64,000 bases of DNA from Collybiopsis luxurians FD-317 M1. Taxonomy: Eukaryota > Basidiomycota > Agaricomycetes > Agaricales > Omphalotaceae. The stretch is taken from the NCBI GenBank assembly GCA_000827265.1, contig KN834819.1, positions 124,001-188,000 of the forward strand, given 5' to 3'. The notes beneath the pieces were generated by a model that saw only the letters and a program-made list of their open reading frames with translations, did no database searches and was not told the origin of the DNA. The position numbers were made by a program, and so were the translations under genes. This document shows, one piece after another, positions 1-9,724 of the stretch; position 1 is the stretch's first letter; each line of letters begins with the position of its first letter.

Positions 1-1859
1 CATAGTGGCGGAAACTTTCAACCAAGATGTGCGCCCGTTGGTGATTTCACTGATTGTAAGTATAAAGGGACATTTTGGTTTCTGAGTGGTTGAGATGGTC
101 ATCTCTGGTTAAGTTTCAGTTTCTCTTCTACGGTACGTTCTATCCTCTAGAACTTCATTGAAGCTAACAACTAGCTGGTCTGTCTTGAACCTCTACAGGC
201 TCCTCCTTGATCCTGGGAGCAGTGTACATCTCCCTACAGCTTCAACAGCGTCGATCACAATCGGAGAAAAAGTTTCAGCATCCATTTTACCCAGTTTCTC
301 TCGCTGTGCTTTTCCTCCTCGCTACAGCAGGCATCATTGTTTCAGTATACGACGTCGAGAACGGCATCCAAACGTTCATGGTTGTTCTGACCGATCAGTA
401 TCCGACTTATAGGCTACAACTTCTTGCGAAATACCGGTACGTGATGCACTCACTATCGACCTGCCCATGGGATGAACTCTAATTCTCCCCGCTGCCCAGG
501 ACTGCTGTCGGCTCGCTCTTCGCAGCCGCAAAGTAAGCTAATCATCTCTTATCGTCGATATTCAATGCATAGGAAACTTATATATGCACCCGTCCAGCTG
601 GGTAGCGGACGCAATTCTCGTGTGTACCATACTGACTCACATGCAATTCCCGACAATTTTAACAAGCGCATCTATGCAGATTTATCGCTGCTATCATGTG
701 TGGAATGGAAAGCTCTGGGTTTCTTCCGTCCCAGCGGTATTGTCCGTCATTAACACTGGTAGGTGGAAGGGTTATGCCTCTGAAATTTGACACTCACAAA
801 CTCTTATGGTCAAGGGATTGCCTTTGCCTCGGCAGCGACCACCCAAATTGGGTCTGGCGAGCTAATTGCCACCAGTTATTCCCACGAAGCTGTGGTTGGG
901 GACGACCTCGATTACGTTTTCTTAGGTTTAAATGCCTTCAACAACATTCTTCTGACGGCACTGCTTGGTACGTTCTTCAAAAGAGCTAATGATTTAAAAT
1001 CGACTCTATTTGTACATTAGCTGGTAGGATTTGGTGGTTGAGTCGAGTCCACAGTCGATTACTAAAGGCTGGAGGAAGGGATAAGCGACTGAATGCGATT
1101 ATTTCCATATTGTTAGTACTGCATTTTGTTCCGACATAGTTTCTCATTTTTCTGTCAGTGTTGAGTCTGGAAGTTTGTATCCAGTTGCTCTTATCATTTG
1201 CTTGATCATTCAAGCCAAGAAGTCTACAGCCACGATGACTCCTATTCTGCTACAGATTGTCGTACGTAGCCTCTCTTTTTCGTTTCGGTATTACTAGGTT
1301 TAGAAAGCTATTTCTATAGGGAATCGCGCCTATGCTTATCATGGTTCGCACCTCTCTTGGCCTCGGAGTAGACGGCCGCTCTCCTCATCAAGATACGGAA
1401 GCTGAACTCGAGGATGCATACTCATCCACTCGTGTTACCTCCGAAGTCAAGGGCGCGGTTCATTCCTCCACATCTGATCCAGATCAACCTACGTTCACCC
1501 TACGTTCAGACTATCTATCCACTCCGTTGCAATCCTCACGATCAGTTTATAGCGGAGGCGGTAGCAATTACTCTGGTAATATCGGTCATGGCAACTTTCA
1601 AACCATGTCGTTGGTCAATACCGAGGGTACAAAGACACCTAATGATAATCATACAGAGATGGAAAATGGGTCGGGATTTAGGCCTGAGAAGATGTTCGCG
1701 GAGATGCATTACCAGCCAACATCAATTCAGTCTACGCAGACCCAGATGATCTTTTATTCTGGGAATGGGACGTCTAGTGAGCCATCGTCATCGCGGAGTG
1801 CACACTTCCAAGAAAGCGGGAGGTTGCAGCCTCTGCGCTATTCTGCAGACCAGGTTTGA
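1..1859 (+). CDS. Seven-helix membrane protein, copy 1 (5' partial)
   Basis: Member of an orphan multi-pass membrane protein family; function unknown. The first exon runs off the window edge. Exons read as <1-55, 114-132, 199-436, 500-532, 598-619, 680-758, 815-967, 1021-1111, 1159-1261 and 1320-1859, which join in frame to 443 visible residues. Hydrophobic helices alternate with family motifs: HPFYPVSL, LATAGIIVSVY, YRCYHVWNGK, FNNILLTALL, ESGSLYPVALII and GIAPMLIMVRTSLG. The last exon encodes a polar, Ser/Thr-rich cytosolic-type tail of about 170 residues. The exon lengths (19, 33, 22, 79, 153, 91 and 103 nt) match those of the copies starting at 9725 and 12894. The layout resembles a seven-TM receptor, but I see no known receptor motif. 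Assignment to the family is firm; the role is open. Confidence 0.85.
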
Positions 1860-2940
1860 GTGGGAGATGCTTCGAATGTCTACTGATATTTTGACATATG
1901 TTCTCTAACGATTTTTTCTACTTTTAATACCCAGAAAAAAACATAAATACATAACCTACGTACTTTACAATTATCATAATTTAGTATGTAATGGGTCCTT
2001 CCTGTATGATTTTGAATCTGGAGCAACGCGGTGAAAACAACGAAGGTAAAATAGACCGAGAAATTCTATGAATAAAATTACCCTTTCCAGTAAAATCCCC
2101 AAATGGAATAAATGGGCATTTTCGAGTGGAAAATGTTTTTGAAAATTTAATCTTTTTCAGCGGAGAAACAAAACGGGCGATGAGCAGGCGAGGTCCCAAT
2201 TTACCGCCAAAACGTCGCTCGATTCGTCTCTTTCCCAAAAAAGGTGCCGTTTTTCAAAGGGCAAATCTGATGAAAAAGTATTCCTTTTGTAAAAAAAAAA
2301 TCCGGGCCGCAATTGTTGATACCTCTTGTCTCGGAATTTCACTGAAAAAGGTGACCTTTTTAGAACTTTTTCCCGAATTTTTCTCAAATAGTGTTTTTGA
2401 GCAGTCATGGAGTGCAAGAGCGTCCGATCATTATGATGATCTAGCTGTAGTTTGTTTTATGGCGTTCCGACAGAGATCCGAGTTACACTTCTGCACGGTT
2501 CGTACGTGAGGGCTCGTTGTACTAAATGGTGGGACTTGGGTGCAACCATTGTTGAGGCTTGGGCGCTTACTCAATATCGAACTTCAGAAGCCTTCGCACC
2601 TTGCTACTCTGTATGCACATACCCATGTCCATGCCGTATACCCCGTATGAAGCTTGGCATTGGACACATTGAGTTCCTTATACTCATCTAGCAACACGAA
2701 CAATGCCTGGTACAGTACGTTTGAGGAACCGTTCATTGATCTTTTGGACTCGTACTGACACACACGAAGCGGGTCAGCCATCTTCCCACACGATGTCAGC
2801 AGAAAGGCTTCTGTGTGCATATGGAGGTGTGCATATGGAGATGTCGGTTTCTGCCAATGGGACATCATACAGCCCGCCAGATGCTTGTCAATGCCCTCGA
2901 TTTAAGGACTTGAATATATCGTGACTGAACTTTGCGAAGA
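1860..2940. repeat. Duplicated intergenic block, copy 1
   Basis: Sequence downstream of membrane-protein copy 1 that recurs at about 8230-8940. Matching pieces are 1960-2030 with 8262-8340, 2425-2600 with 8397-8580, and 2640-2900 with 8645-8905. About 360 bp (roughly 2030-2400) is present only here. It is rich in A and T runs and looks like an insertion, but I found no clear terminal repeats or target duplication. Confidence 0.7.
2584..2868 (-). pseudogene. Conserved minus-strand coding fragment, copy 1
   Basis: An open frame of 94 codons whose peptide resembles the one encoded at 8641-8904. Shared blocks include HWQK.TSPYAH, NVL.QALFVLLDEYK and KLHTGY. In the middle the two copies differ by indels and frame. 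In copy 2 the conserved block ends at a consensus splice donor; here that donor is not preserved. I do not recognise the family. The best reading is an exon of an unrecognised gene carried along in the duplicated block and now decaying. It could also be chance openness within a DNA duplication. Confidence 0.35.
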
Positions 2941-3440
2941 GACGTCTAGTGAGCCTTCGTCGTCGCGAAGTGCGTACTTCAAAGATAACGATAGGTACTT
3001 CGTACAACAGGCTTGATCATCTCATTGTGGAGGGTGAGGGACACATTGAATGTCTACTGATGGTTGCTATACGATCTCCAACGATGTTTCGGTTTATTTT
3101 GTTATCAATATTTGAGAGAACACTCAAACTGTATTCTGTACCTATTGTAATTATGTTGCTTGTGTGTGTCACAGGTTTGGTGCTGGGCGGAGGAATGTCT
3201 TTCGAGTGCTGGATGCAATGCGATGGAAGAGATAGGGAGAAGAAACATGAGAGTTCGCTTCGAAGCTCAAAATATTGAGATGGGACTGAGTCGGGGACCT
3301 GCACAGTTGGATTTTGATACACAAGTTGTTCAGTACGAGGTCATTGGAGGATCGAATTCCTGGTCCCGCAATGTGGTTATTTTGTGTCACATTTGCATGT
3401 ATGCGCTCCCCATATACTTACATTTAGTTAGAAGGCCAAG
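2941..3440 (+). pseudogene. Truncated tail of a seven-helix membrane protein gene
   Basis: Closely matches 11501-12006, that is the last roughly 22 codons plus the downstream DNA of membrane-protein copy 2. The peptide EPSSSRSAYFKDNDRYF of copy 2's tail has a near match here. Nothing upstream of 2941 matches the rest of that gene, so promoter and helices are gone. This is the scar of a lost tandem copy or an unequal exchange. Confidence 0.7.
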
Positions 3441-3808
3441 ATGAAATGATAAGATCTCTCGGCACTCAAATCTCCCAGAGATTTTGGATGGGAGAATTAA
3501 ATTCTATTCTCACTTTTATAGCTGGAGTGCTGAACAGTCCCGCGTTTCTATTGACCTCATTCACTGTGGATCTACCATTACCCTTGAGATGTTGAGCTTG
3601 TCTGCCATGCAACTGTAAGGTCGGTCGCGATTGGGGAGAGGAAAGACTGCCGCTCCAGAGTATTCAGATTTTTTAAATTTGTAAAGTTCCCGTACATGTA
3701 CTCCAGTAACCCTTCGCTTCCGGTGGTTCCGCAACGGGACCACGCTGCGTATGTAATAACAACAAAACTAAGTCGACTGAGATAGTGATTGCTTAGCAAT
3801 TTTCAGTC

Positions 3809-4291
3809 TCAATAATTGAATTGTGGGCTCACTTTGTTGCCAACAGCTTGGTCATCGATGATGTCCTGTGCGCGGCCAAGCCAGTCACTCTGGACCCAAT
3901 CATTATGGCTCGCCACAGAAGTCTCCTTCGCTTGGTCATTGACGATGTCCTGTGCACGGCCAAGCCAGTCACTCTGGACCCAATCATTATGGCTCGTTAC
4001 AGAAGTTTCCTTCACTTGGTCATTGACGATGTCCTGTGCGCGGCCAAGCCAGTCACTCTGGACCCAATCATTATGGCTTGCCACAGAAGTCTCCTTCGCT
4101 TGGTCGTTGATGATGTCCTGTGCGCGGCCAAGCCAGTCCCCCGTGTTCCAGTCATTATGACCGGCCACTGGTGTCTCCTTGGCTTGGTTATTGATGACAT
4201 CCTGGGCGCGGTGAACCCAGTTCAAGTCCACAGGCCAACGGGGACTAGCTGCCTGTTCACCAGTGAGCTGTTGGTTATATTGATTGTCCAT
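3809..4291 (-). CDS. Hypothetical protein with 28-residue tandem repeats
   Basis: A 160-residue ORF from ATG to TGA. A short Gln-rich start is followed by four full 28-residue repeats and a partial fifth. Each unit runs from W-L-G-R-A-Q-D-I to H-N-D-W-V-Q-S-D, and the linker carries a conserved D-Q-A-K-E-T. There is no signal peptide or membrane helix. The units are nearly identical at DNA level (84-bp period), so the array is young or homogenised. The opposite strand is also open over the same span, so coding is not proven. In favour of this strand: it starts with a plain ATG just before the array, and the repeats have a helical, amphipathic look. No family recognised. Confidence 0.5.
   Translation of the reverse strand: MDNQYNQQLTGEQAASPRWPVDLNWVHRAQDVINNQAKETPVAGHNDWNTGDWLGRAQDIINDQAKETSVASHNDWVQSDWLGRAQDIVNDQVKETSVTSHNDWVQSDWLGRAQDIVNDQAKETSVASHNDWVQSDWLGRAQDIIDDQAVGNKVSPQFNY
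3840..4230. repeat. 84-bp tandem repeat array
   Basis: About 4.5 head-to-tail copies of an 84-bp unit. The three central units differ at only a few positions and the outer ones are more diverged. The period is a multiple of three, so it keeps frame in the minus-strand ORF that it makes up. Confidence 0.9.
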
Positions 4292-4468
4292 ACTGATGGG
4301 TAATGGGTTAGAAAGCCGTCTAATCTTTTGTCATGTTAGTACTCACTCCGAGTTAGTTTTCGCTGGTTCTGATTGTGATACCTAGGTGCTATGTCGAGGT
4401 ATTTTATAGCAGGTATAATCACAATTATTGTCTTCCTAATCAAGCTTTTCATCAGATATTCAATTTGT

Positions 4469-4605
4469 AGACTTACCATTATGGGAATAGCAACATTGGA
4501 CGCGAGTAAGTGTATATGTAGACTTACCACTATGGGAGTAGCAACATTGGACACAAGTAAGTGGGTACATGATGGGAAATGATAGCAATGCCGGAGGCGA
4601 GTAAG
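4469..4605. repeat. 51-bp tandem repeat, about 2.5 copies
   Basis: Two 51-bp units begin GTAGACTTACCA and end near GAGTAAGTG or AAGTAAGTG; a third partial copy ends in GAGTAAG. The units contain splice-donor-like GTAAGT and its reverse complement ACTTAC. No gene is evident. Confidence 0.7.
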
Positions 4606-5357
4606 CCCTAAATGTCCTGAGGACACCTCAGTAAAATGTCAAATCTACTTTTCCGGTCTTTCCGGAACTTTTTGCGATCAGGACTTTGTTCCAACCTTTT
4701 TTCCAGACTTTTATCAATTTGATCTTATTCGCATGGCTTTTTATAAACTTGGACTTTATTTTTCTTAGGATGCCCTTTCTTTCTGAAATCGGAAAGGCAA
4801 ATATTCCATAAGAGATGATATTTTGCAGGGGTCCAGTACATCGCGCTTTCATTTTGAAGTTCAGGTGTTTTCAATGGGACTCTACGGTTAGGGAAGAAAA
4901 AACAAGTGAAAAAGTCAGCAAGCGAGTAGGCATGAGTCCAATGACCTACGAACATAGCCGAGTTTTGAATGCGCATAGCTTGGGTTTGAATGGGAATGGA
5001 CAGTTAGTGTTCGGCTCTAAAAATGGTGTCTCCTGCATAAGTATCATGTGGAGCAAAATGCTATAGTCATGTTCGAGTTGCTCGCTTTAAAGAGAGTAAT
5101 TTTAAGGTATTTCTTGTAAATTGTGGAACTTTGAATAGGCTGGGGTATAGTGAGTTTTCTTTTTTGTCCCTTGGGTCATTGACCCTAGACTCCAAGGACA
5201 TTATTTTATTAAAGACACGTTTCCTACATGGAAGGAACTTGGTCTAAACTGGGACAGGGATATTGAGGACATCTGGGGCTCTCTTTGTGTTCAACAGAAA
5301 TGTTGTCAATATTTAATACTTGAAGAACCGGCACCTTACACTGTAATCGGCATCCCT
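4606..5357. other. Intergenic, no gene seen
   Basis: AT-rich DNA with only short overlapping open frames on both strands and no splice-supported coding. It ends at the terminal repeat of the transposon-like element at 5358. Confidence 0.5.
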
Positions 5358-6455
5358 AGTGCTCCGATAATGTGACTTCAAGTCACAACTTGAGTCAAGT
5401 CGGACCGGTTTGTGTCACTTCAAGTCACATCATCCAGAAATGACTTCTGAGTCACTCCAAGTGACTTAGTCACAACTTGTATTATGGCCTCTTCCTTTTA
5501 CAGCAATGACAGTCATACTGGCCTTCTGGGACTTCTCTGCTGCTTCCATGCTGCTTTTATATGCATAACACAGGTTTTAGTAATATTTTACATCATTTTA
5601 AATGTAAAAAAAAACAAGTAGCAAACGGATGAGAGTGTGGGAAAGATACATGCCAGAGTCCGGATTGCCTTGCTGATATGAACACTGGTGTGTTCTTCTG
5701 AGAAGCTATGGGTTCCCAAAAACAATGGCTAGAAAGACTCACTTATTACAAATTTTGTAGTTCCAGCGATATGGAAGCATTTAAATTAGAGGCATAACCT
5801 GTGATTGAAATGTTGAAATAATACAGCCGTTTGCAAAAAGTTTTGCCCGTTCGAGTTTTCTACATGTATTTATTTGCATTTGTTACTTGATCCAGCTGCC
5901 ATATGTGCTCAGCACTCATATCGACGGTTGTCTCTCCCATCCCTTCGCTTTAGGCCCCAAACCTTCAGAAATGTTACATTTCACTAGATGCCCAGTACAG
6001 AACCTACCAGAGTGTGATTGCTGTTCTGCGCGAAGGCAGGACTCTGGACGCTGTCAGTTGTAATGCCACGGATCAATTCCATCCAGTGCATTGCGTTACG
6101 TCAGTGAATTTACAGTGTTGCGATACACTTCTCAGAGCAACAACCAAGGGCCTTACTTCCTGAATACTCCAGCACCTTTCAAAATTGTCCATTTCCTCAA
6201 TGTGAATGCTGCAAAACATGGCATACGAATGACACAATGTGAGGCTAAATAGAAATTTTGGATCAAATATCAGATACAAACAAACACCAGTAGGAAATTC
6301 AAGTGGATAAAACTTTTTGCAAATGGCTGTAGATCCAGAAAATAGATATGACTCACGTCAAGTTGTTGCCATAAAAGGGTAGTCATGCCATCACTGCCAA
6401 GTCAAAGTTGCCGTAAGTCACTTCACTTCACATCAAGTCATGTTATCGGAGCACT
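5358..6455. mobile_element. Non-autonomous DNA transposon remnant with TIRs
   Basis: The ends are inverted repeats: AGTGCTCCGATAA at the left, and its reverse complement TTATCGGAGCACT at the right. Several GTGACTT/AAGTCAC subterminal motifs lie just inside both ends. The flanks carry an imperfect 10-bp direct repeat, CGGCATCCCT and CGGCGTCCCC (8 of 10 identical). Subterminal repeats suit hAT or Mutator-like elements; a 10-bp target repeat fits Mutator-like better than the 8 bp of hAT. No transposase of its own is visible, and a second element is nested inside. Confidence 0.65.
5824..6329. mobile_element. Tc1/mariner-like short element, nested
   Basis: Inverted ends begin CAGCCGTTTGCAAAAAGTTT; the right end is its near-complement, ending in GGCTG. 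The element is flanked on both sides by TA, the Tc1/mariner target duplication. Around 5981-6080 the plus strand reads a peptide with YQSVIAVLREGRTLDAVS, reminiscent of the N-terminal helix-turn-helix of Tc1 transposases, followed by breakdown. So this is an internally deleted derivative of about 506 bp inside the larger element. Confidence 0.7.
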
Positions 6456-7276
6456 CGGCGTCCCCGCTTAGTTTGACACCTCTCACAAGGTCCCATGGTC
6501 CAAACAGTGGCAAAAACGAGCTCAATGCTCATACAAGCTGAAAATAATAGCAAATTTTCTGGTGTCTGATATGTATTGTGAATGTGATTCTGCTATCTGA
6601 ATTGTGCACCCTTTTAGAAGTATTTTCAGAGCATTTTGAGTTGTGCCTTCCAAATTTCAACCAAAATTGTGACTTGGAAGGTGGATATAATATGACAGAT
6701 CAGGCAGTGGTTCTGCCTTAATCCCTTTCCCTCTGGCATATGTACTAATTGTACAATGATGGCCATTGTTAGGATCAGTCAATAACAACAATCACCTCCA
6801 GTGATGCAGTATTTATCTACAGTAAAAGGTCTAGTAATATATTAAATTTTTCCCAGAATTTTTCTTATTTGTTTCTAGTGTTAAATAATTGATATTGAGG
6901 CTGTAAAATGTTTTGATAAATTGTGTATTTTGAGTGCTTGTTTCAGCCAAAAAAGACATTAAAAATTATGTAATATTACTCAAGTTAGCATGAATTCTTC
7001 ATTATTTTTATGTATTTTTTTGCCAGAGATATATGCAAAGTTTAAAAAGAAAATATATTGCCACTCATATGACAAACTCCAAGGCACTTACCCTCATGTT
7101 CCCTTACTGTTGGGTCCTGATGAGATTCCATTTTGAGTGTGATGCAGATGCATTTCGAATGCCAACTGACTCCACTGCGATTGGTTATTCAATATACACC
7201 TATACTTGGATGCAAAGTTTTGCGCAACTTAATCAAACTTATTAAAGGTTAAAAAAAAAAGTTCCAATAATCACAG
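6456..7276. other. Intergenic, AT-rich, no gene seen
   Basis: Low-complexity AT-rich DNA between two transposon remnants. It has no splice-supported open frame and no recognisable RNA gene. Confidence 0.5.
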
Positions 7277-7645
7277 TGTCACACTACGTAAATACAAGAT
7301 CCTCAGAAGCACACAAAATAGTGAATGACTCAATAGATTGATAAACTGTCAAACTATGTAAATATGAGATCTACCGAATATGTAAGTACATAATTAGACA
7401 AGCACAGAGTCACAATGACTTATCCTCAGAAGCACACAAAATAGGGTGAACAACTGAGGGTCGGAAACAGGTATTGACATGTTAAATACAGTTCGTAGGT
7501 AGTGTAGAACTTTCACCCAAGCACCTATGAATCCAAGCAGAAGCAAAGGAAAAATAGAAAATGCAAGGAAAATATATATAATTATTGATTGTGACCATGG
7601 ATACACACAGTGAGCAGGATATGGGCGGGGCTCGTATCCTCAACA
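7277..7645 (-). mobile_element. Ty1/copia long terminal repeat (3' LTR), inner end uncertain
   Basis: Read on the minus strand, the LTR starts TGTTGAGGATACGAGC at 7645. It is directly preceded by a purine-rich tract (TCTAGGGGAG, 7646-7655), the usual plus-strand primer. The far boundary is a guess, since no unambiguous CA end is visible. Internally, a 22-bp stretch (ATCCTCAGAAGCACACAAAA...) occurs twice about 124 bp apart, showing a duplication within the LTR. No matching 5' LTR is seen upstream of the ORF. Confidence 0.6.
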
Positions 7646-7650
7646 CTCCC

Positions 7651-8103
7651 CTAGACCCACTTGATACTACTGTACAACTCCAGTAGCTGAACCTGACAAT
7701 GATGAAGATTTTTTCCAAGGGACTTGGTGAAGATATCTGTGAAGTTTTCTTCCGATGGGACATAGGTGATTTTGACCTCACTGATTTTGACCAAATCATG
7801 TAGAAAGTGATACCATATATTGATATGCTTGATGATGGAATTAACTATGTTCTTCAGCTGCTCCTTGTTCTGGAATTGACTTCCATAGAGGTTACATTTG
7901 TGACAGAGGAGCCCCAACATACCAGCAATCAATTTACACTTCCTCTTGGATGTATTTGATTCATTTTTCTTTGCCTGTTCAGCACGGTAATCCTCAATGA
8001 TCTGCTTTGGGTTTTGCCTCAAGATGTCTATCAATGGGGAGTTTGGGTCTTCATCATCACTGATCTGGATGGGCTGAGAGAGCTCTGAAGATTGAGATGA
8101 CAT
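7651..8103 (-). pseudogene. Ty1/copia remnant: gag-like start joined to end of RNase H
   Basis: A 150-codon open frame. The first roughly 55 residues (SDDEDPNSPLIDILRQNP and on) look like the start of a copia gag. The last roughly 65 carry the terminal RNase H signature of copia polyproteins: KHINIWYHFLHDLV, ITYVPSEENFTDIFTKSL and a final IKWV. The stop codon abuts the polypurine tract and LTR, as in intact elements. Protease, integrase and reverse transcriptase are missing, so a large internal deletion has fused the ends in frame. It cannot move on its own. Confidence 0.7.
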
Positions 8104-8229
8104 GGGGGTTCAAGAAAAGGTTCTATATAATTTGGTTTACTAAGCAAAATACGTACAAAGAGTTGCCGAAAAAGAGTGTGATCGAAATTTCCCAGGTGTC
8201 ATTATTGGTGCAAACCACTGTAATGTTCA

Positions 8230-8940
8230 AAAAATAATCATAATAATCAAAAATACATAGCCTATGTATGCAGTACTTTACAATCCTCATAATTTAGTAT
8301 AAAATGGGTCCTTCCTGTATGATTTTGAATCTGGAGCAATTCCGAGCAAGATTGAAATATTTAGCAGCGCACTATTAACTCTAGAGCATCGAACATTATG
8401 ATGATCTAGCTGTAGTTTGATTTTATGGCGTTCCGACAGAGATCAATTCTGCACGGTTCGTACGTGAGTGCTCGTGGTGCTAAATGGTGCAACTTGGGTG
8501 CAACCATTGTTGAGGCTTGGGCTCTTACTCAATATCGCATTTCTTGTTCAAACTTCAGAGGGTACTAGTAACCTTCGCACGTTAACTACCGTGTATTTAT
8601 ACCCATGCCCATGTTCACGCCGTATACCATGTCAACTTACATATCCCGTATGAAGCTTGAGATTGGACGCATTGACTCCCTTGTACTCATCTAACAACAC
8701 AAACAATGCCTGGAACAACACATTTGGGGAGTCGTTCGTCGATGTTTTTGGGCTCGTACTTGACACACACGAAACGCGGTCCCACATGATGCCAGCAGAA
8801 AGGCTTGAGTGTGCATATGGAGATGTCAGTTTCTGCCAGTGGGGCAGAATACAGTCCGCTAGACACTTGCCAATGTCTTCAACTTTCAAACTTGGTAGAA
8901 ACATGACTGAACTTTACAAATGTTCTTGAAACTCTAGGTT
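8230..8940. repeat. Duplicated intergenic block, copy 2
   Basis: Second copy of the block seen after membrane-protein copy 1 (1860-2940), here lying upstream of copy 2. Together the two imply a duplication unit of gene plus downstream DNA. Its left edge abuts the copia remnant. Confidence 0.7.
8641..8904 (-). pseudogene. Conserved minus-strand coding fragment, copy 2
   Basis: Open frame encoding a peptide with LADCILPHWQKLTSPYAH, NVLFQALFVLLDEYKG and LKLHTGY. It ends exactly at a consensus donor (GTAAGT on the minus strand at 8640). The clean exon edge and the similarity to 2584-2868 suggest descent from a real exon. No convincing next exon is found, so the gene is probably dead. Family unknown. 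Confidence 0.35.
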
Positions 8941-9724
8941 TCGAGCAAATAACAAATTCAAAAAGCTACTGATTTCCAATGTCAAATCTAATTTACTTAC
9001 ACTTGAGCGACGAGGGAGGAAATTAATTGAGAAAAGAAATCGACTCTTCGGCGGAGTTGAAAATCAGAAGGCGATCAAAAAAATAAAGTTAAAATTCAAC
9101 TGTATGTGTCAGTCACATTCCGTAGAAAGTACAGCAGCCAGTTGGAAACTAATTAAACCTTGTGTGACTGAACATCTCGGTCGTTAGCCGATTCAGGCAA
9201 AATTCAGGTTGCAACTCCACCGAGCCGAGAAGTTCTATTTGTGGGACAAGACAGGAAGAAGGGACGCTTCGCACTATGATAATGCAGTCTCTCATTTTTG
9301 AATCAGGGCCCGTTCGATCCGGACTCGTTCTCGGACATCGATGTGGCTCTCGATGCCATGCCATGATGGAAAACAGCCAGGTACAAAGGAATAGAATGGC
9401 AATAAATTTACAACACTGATAACTTGGATGGTTGCTGAATTCGTACAAGCGAGACAGTGCCATCAACTGAACTAAATTTTAAAATAGAACAACGAAAATG
9501 GTGGAAAAGGAATTCAGGATCTTCGCATATTACTCGGAGTCCAAGTCTTCTTTTCGTTGTCTCCTTCTCTCCATTGGGTTCAAGTGCGTCTTTTTTGTTC
9601 CATTTCTCCAGTGCATCCCATAGTAAGGCCCGGTCATTTTAGCCAACTCTCGCTATTTTTTGTCTCCTCTTCAAATTCCCCAGTGTCTCACGTCGTAACC
9701 TGGTTGTTGCAGCACAGATCGAAC
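8941..9724. other. Upstream region of membrane-protein copy 2
   Basis: No gene. From about 8995 it is similar to the region upstream of copy 3 (about 12140-12890), including a TTAGACC/TTAAACCTTGTGTGACT stretch and a pyrimidine-rich leader just before the ATG. The promoter was therefore duplicated together with the gene. Confidence 0.6.

Noticed and set aside
2126..2509. 127-codon open frame after membrane-protein copy 1
   Set aside because: Lies across the insertion boundary, is low-complexity, and the reverse strand is equally open.
3840..4230. CRISPR-like regular repeats
   Set aside because: Repeats are contiguous 84-bp units without spacers, in a eukaryotic genome.
3821..4303. Plus-strand 160-codon frame over the repeat array
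   Set aside because: Kept only as a finding: the minus-strand frame has a better start and composition, but strand is not proven.
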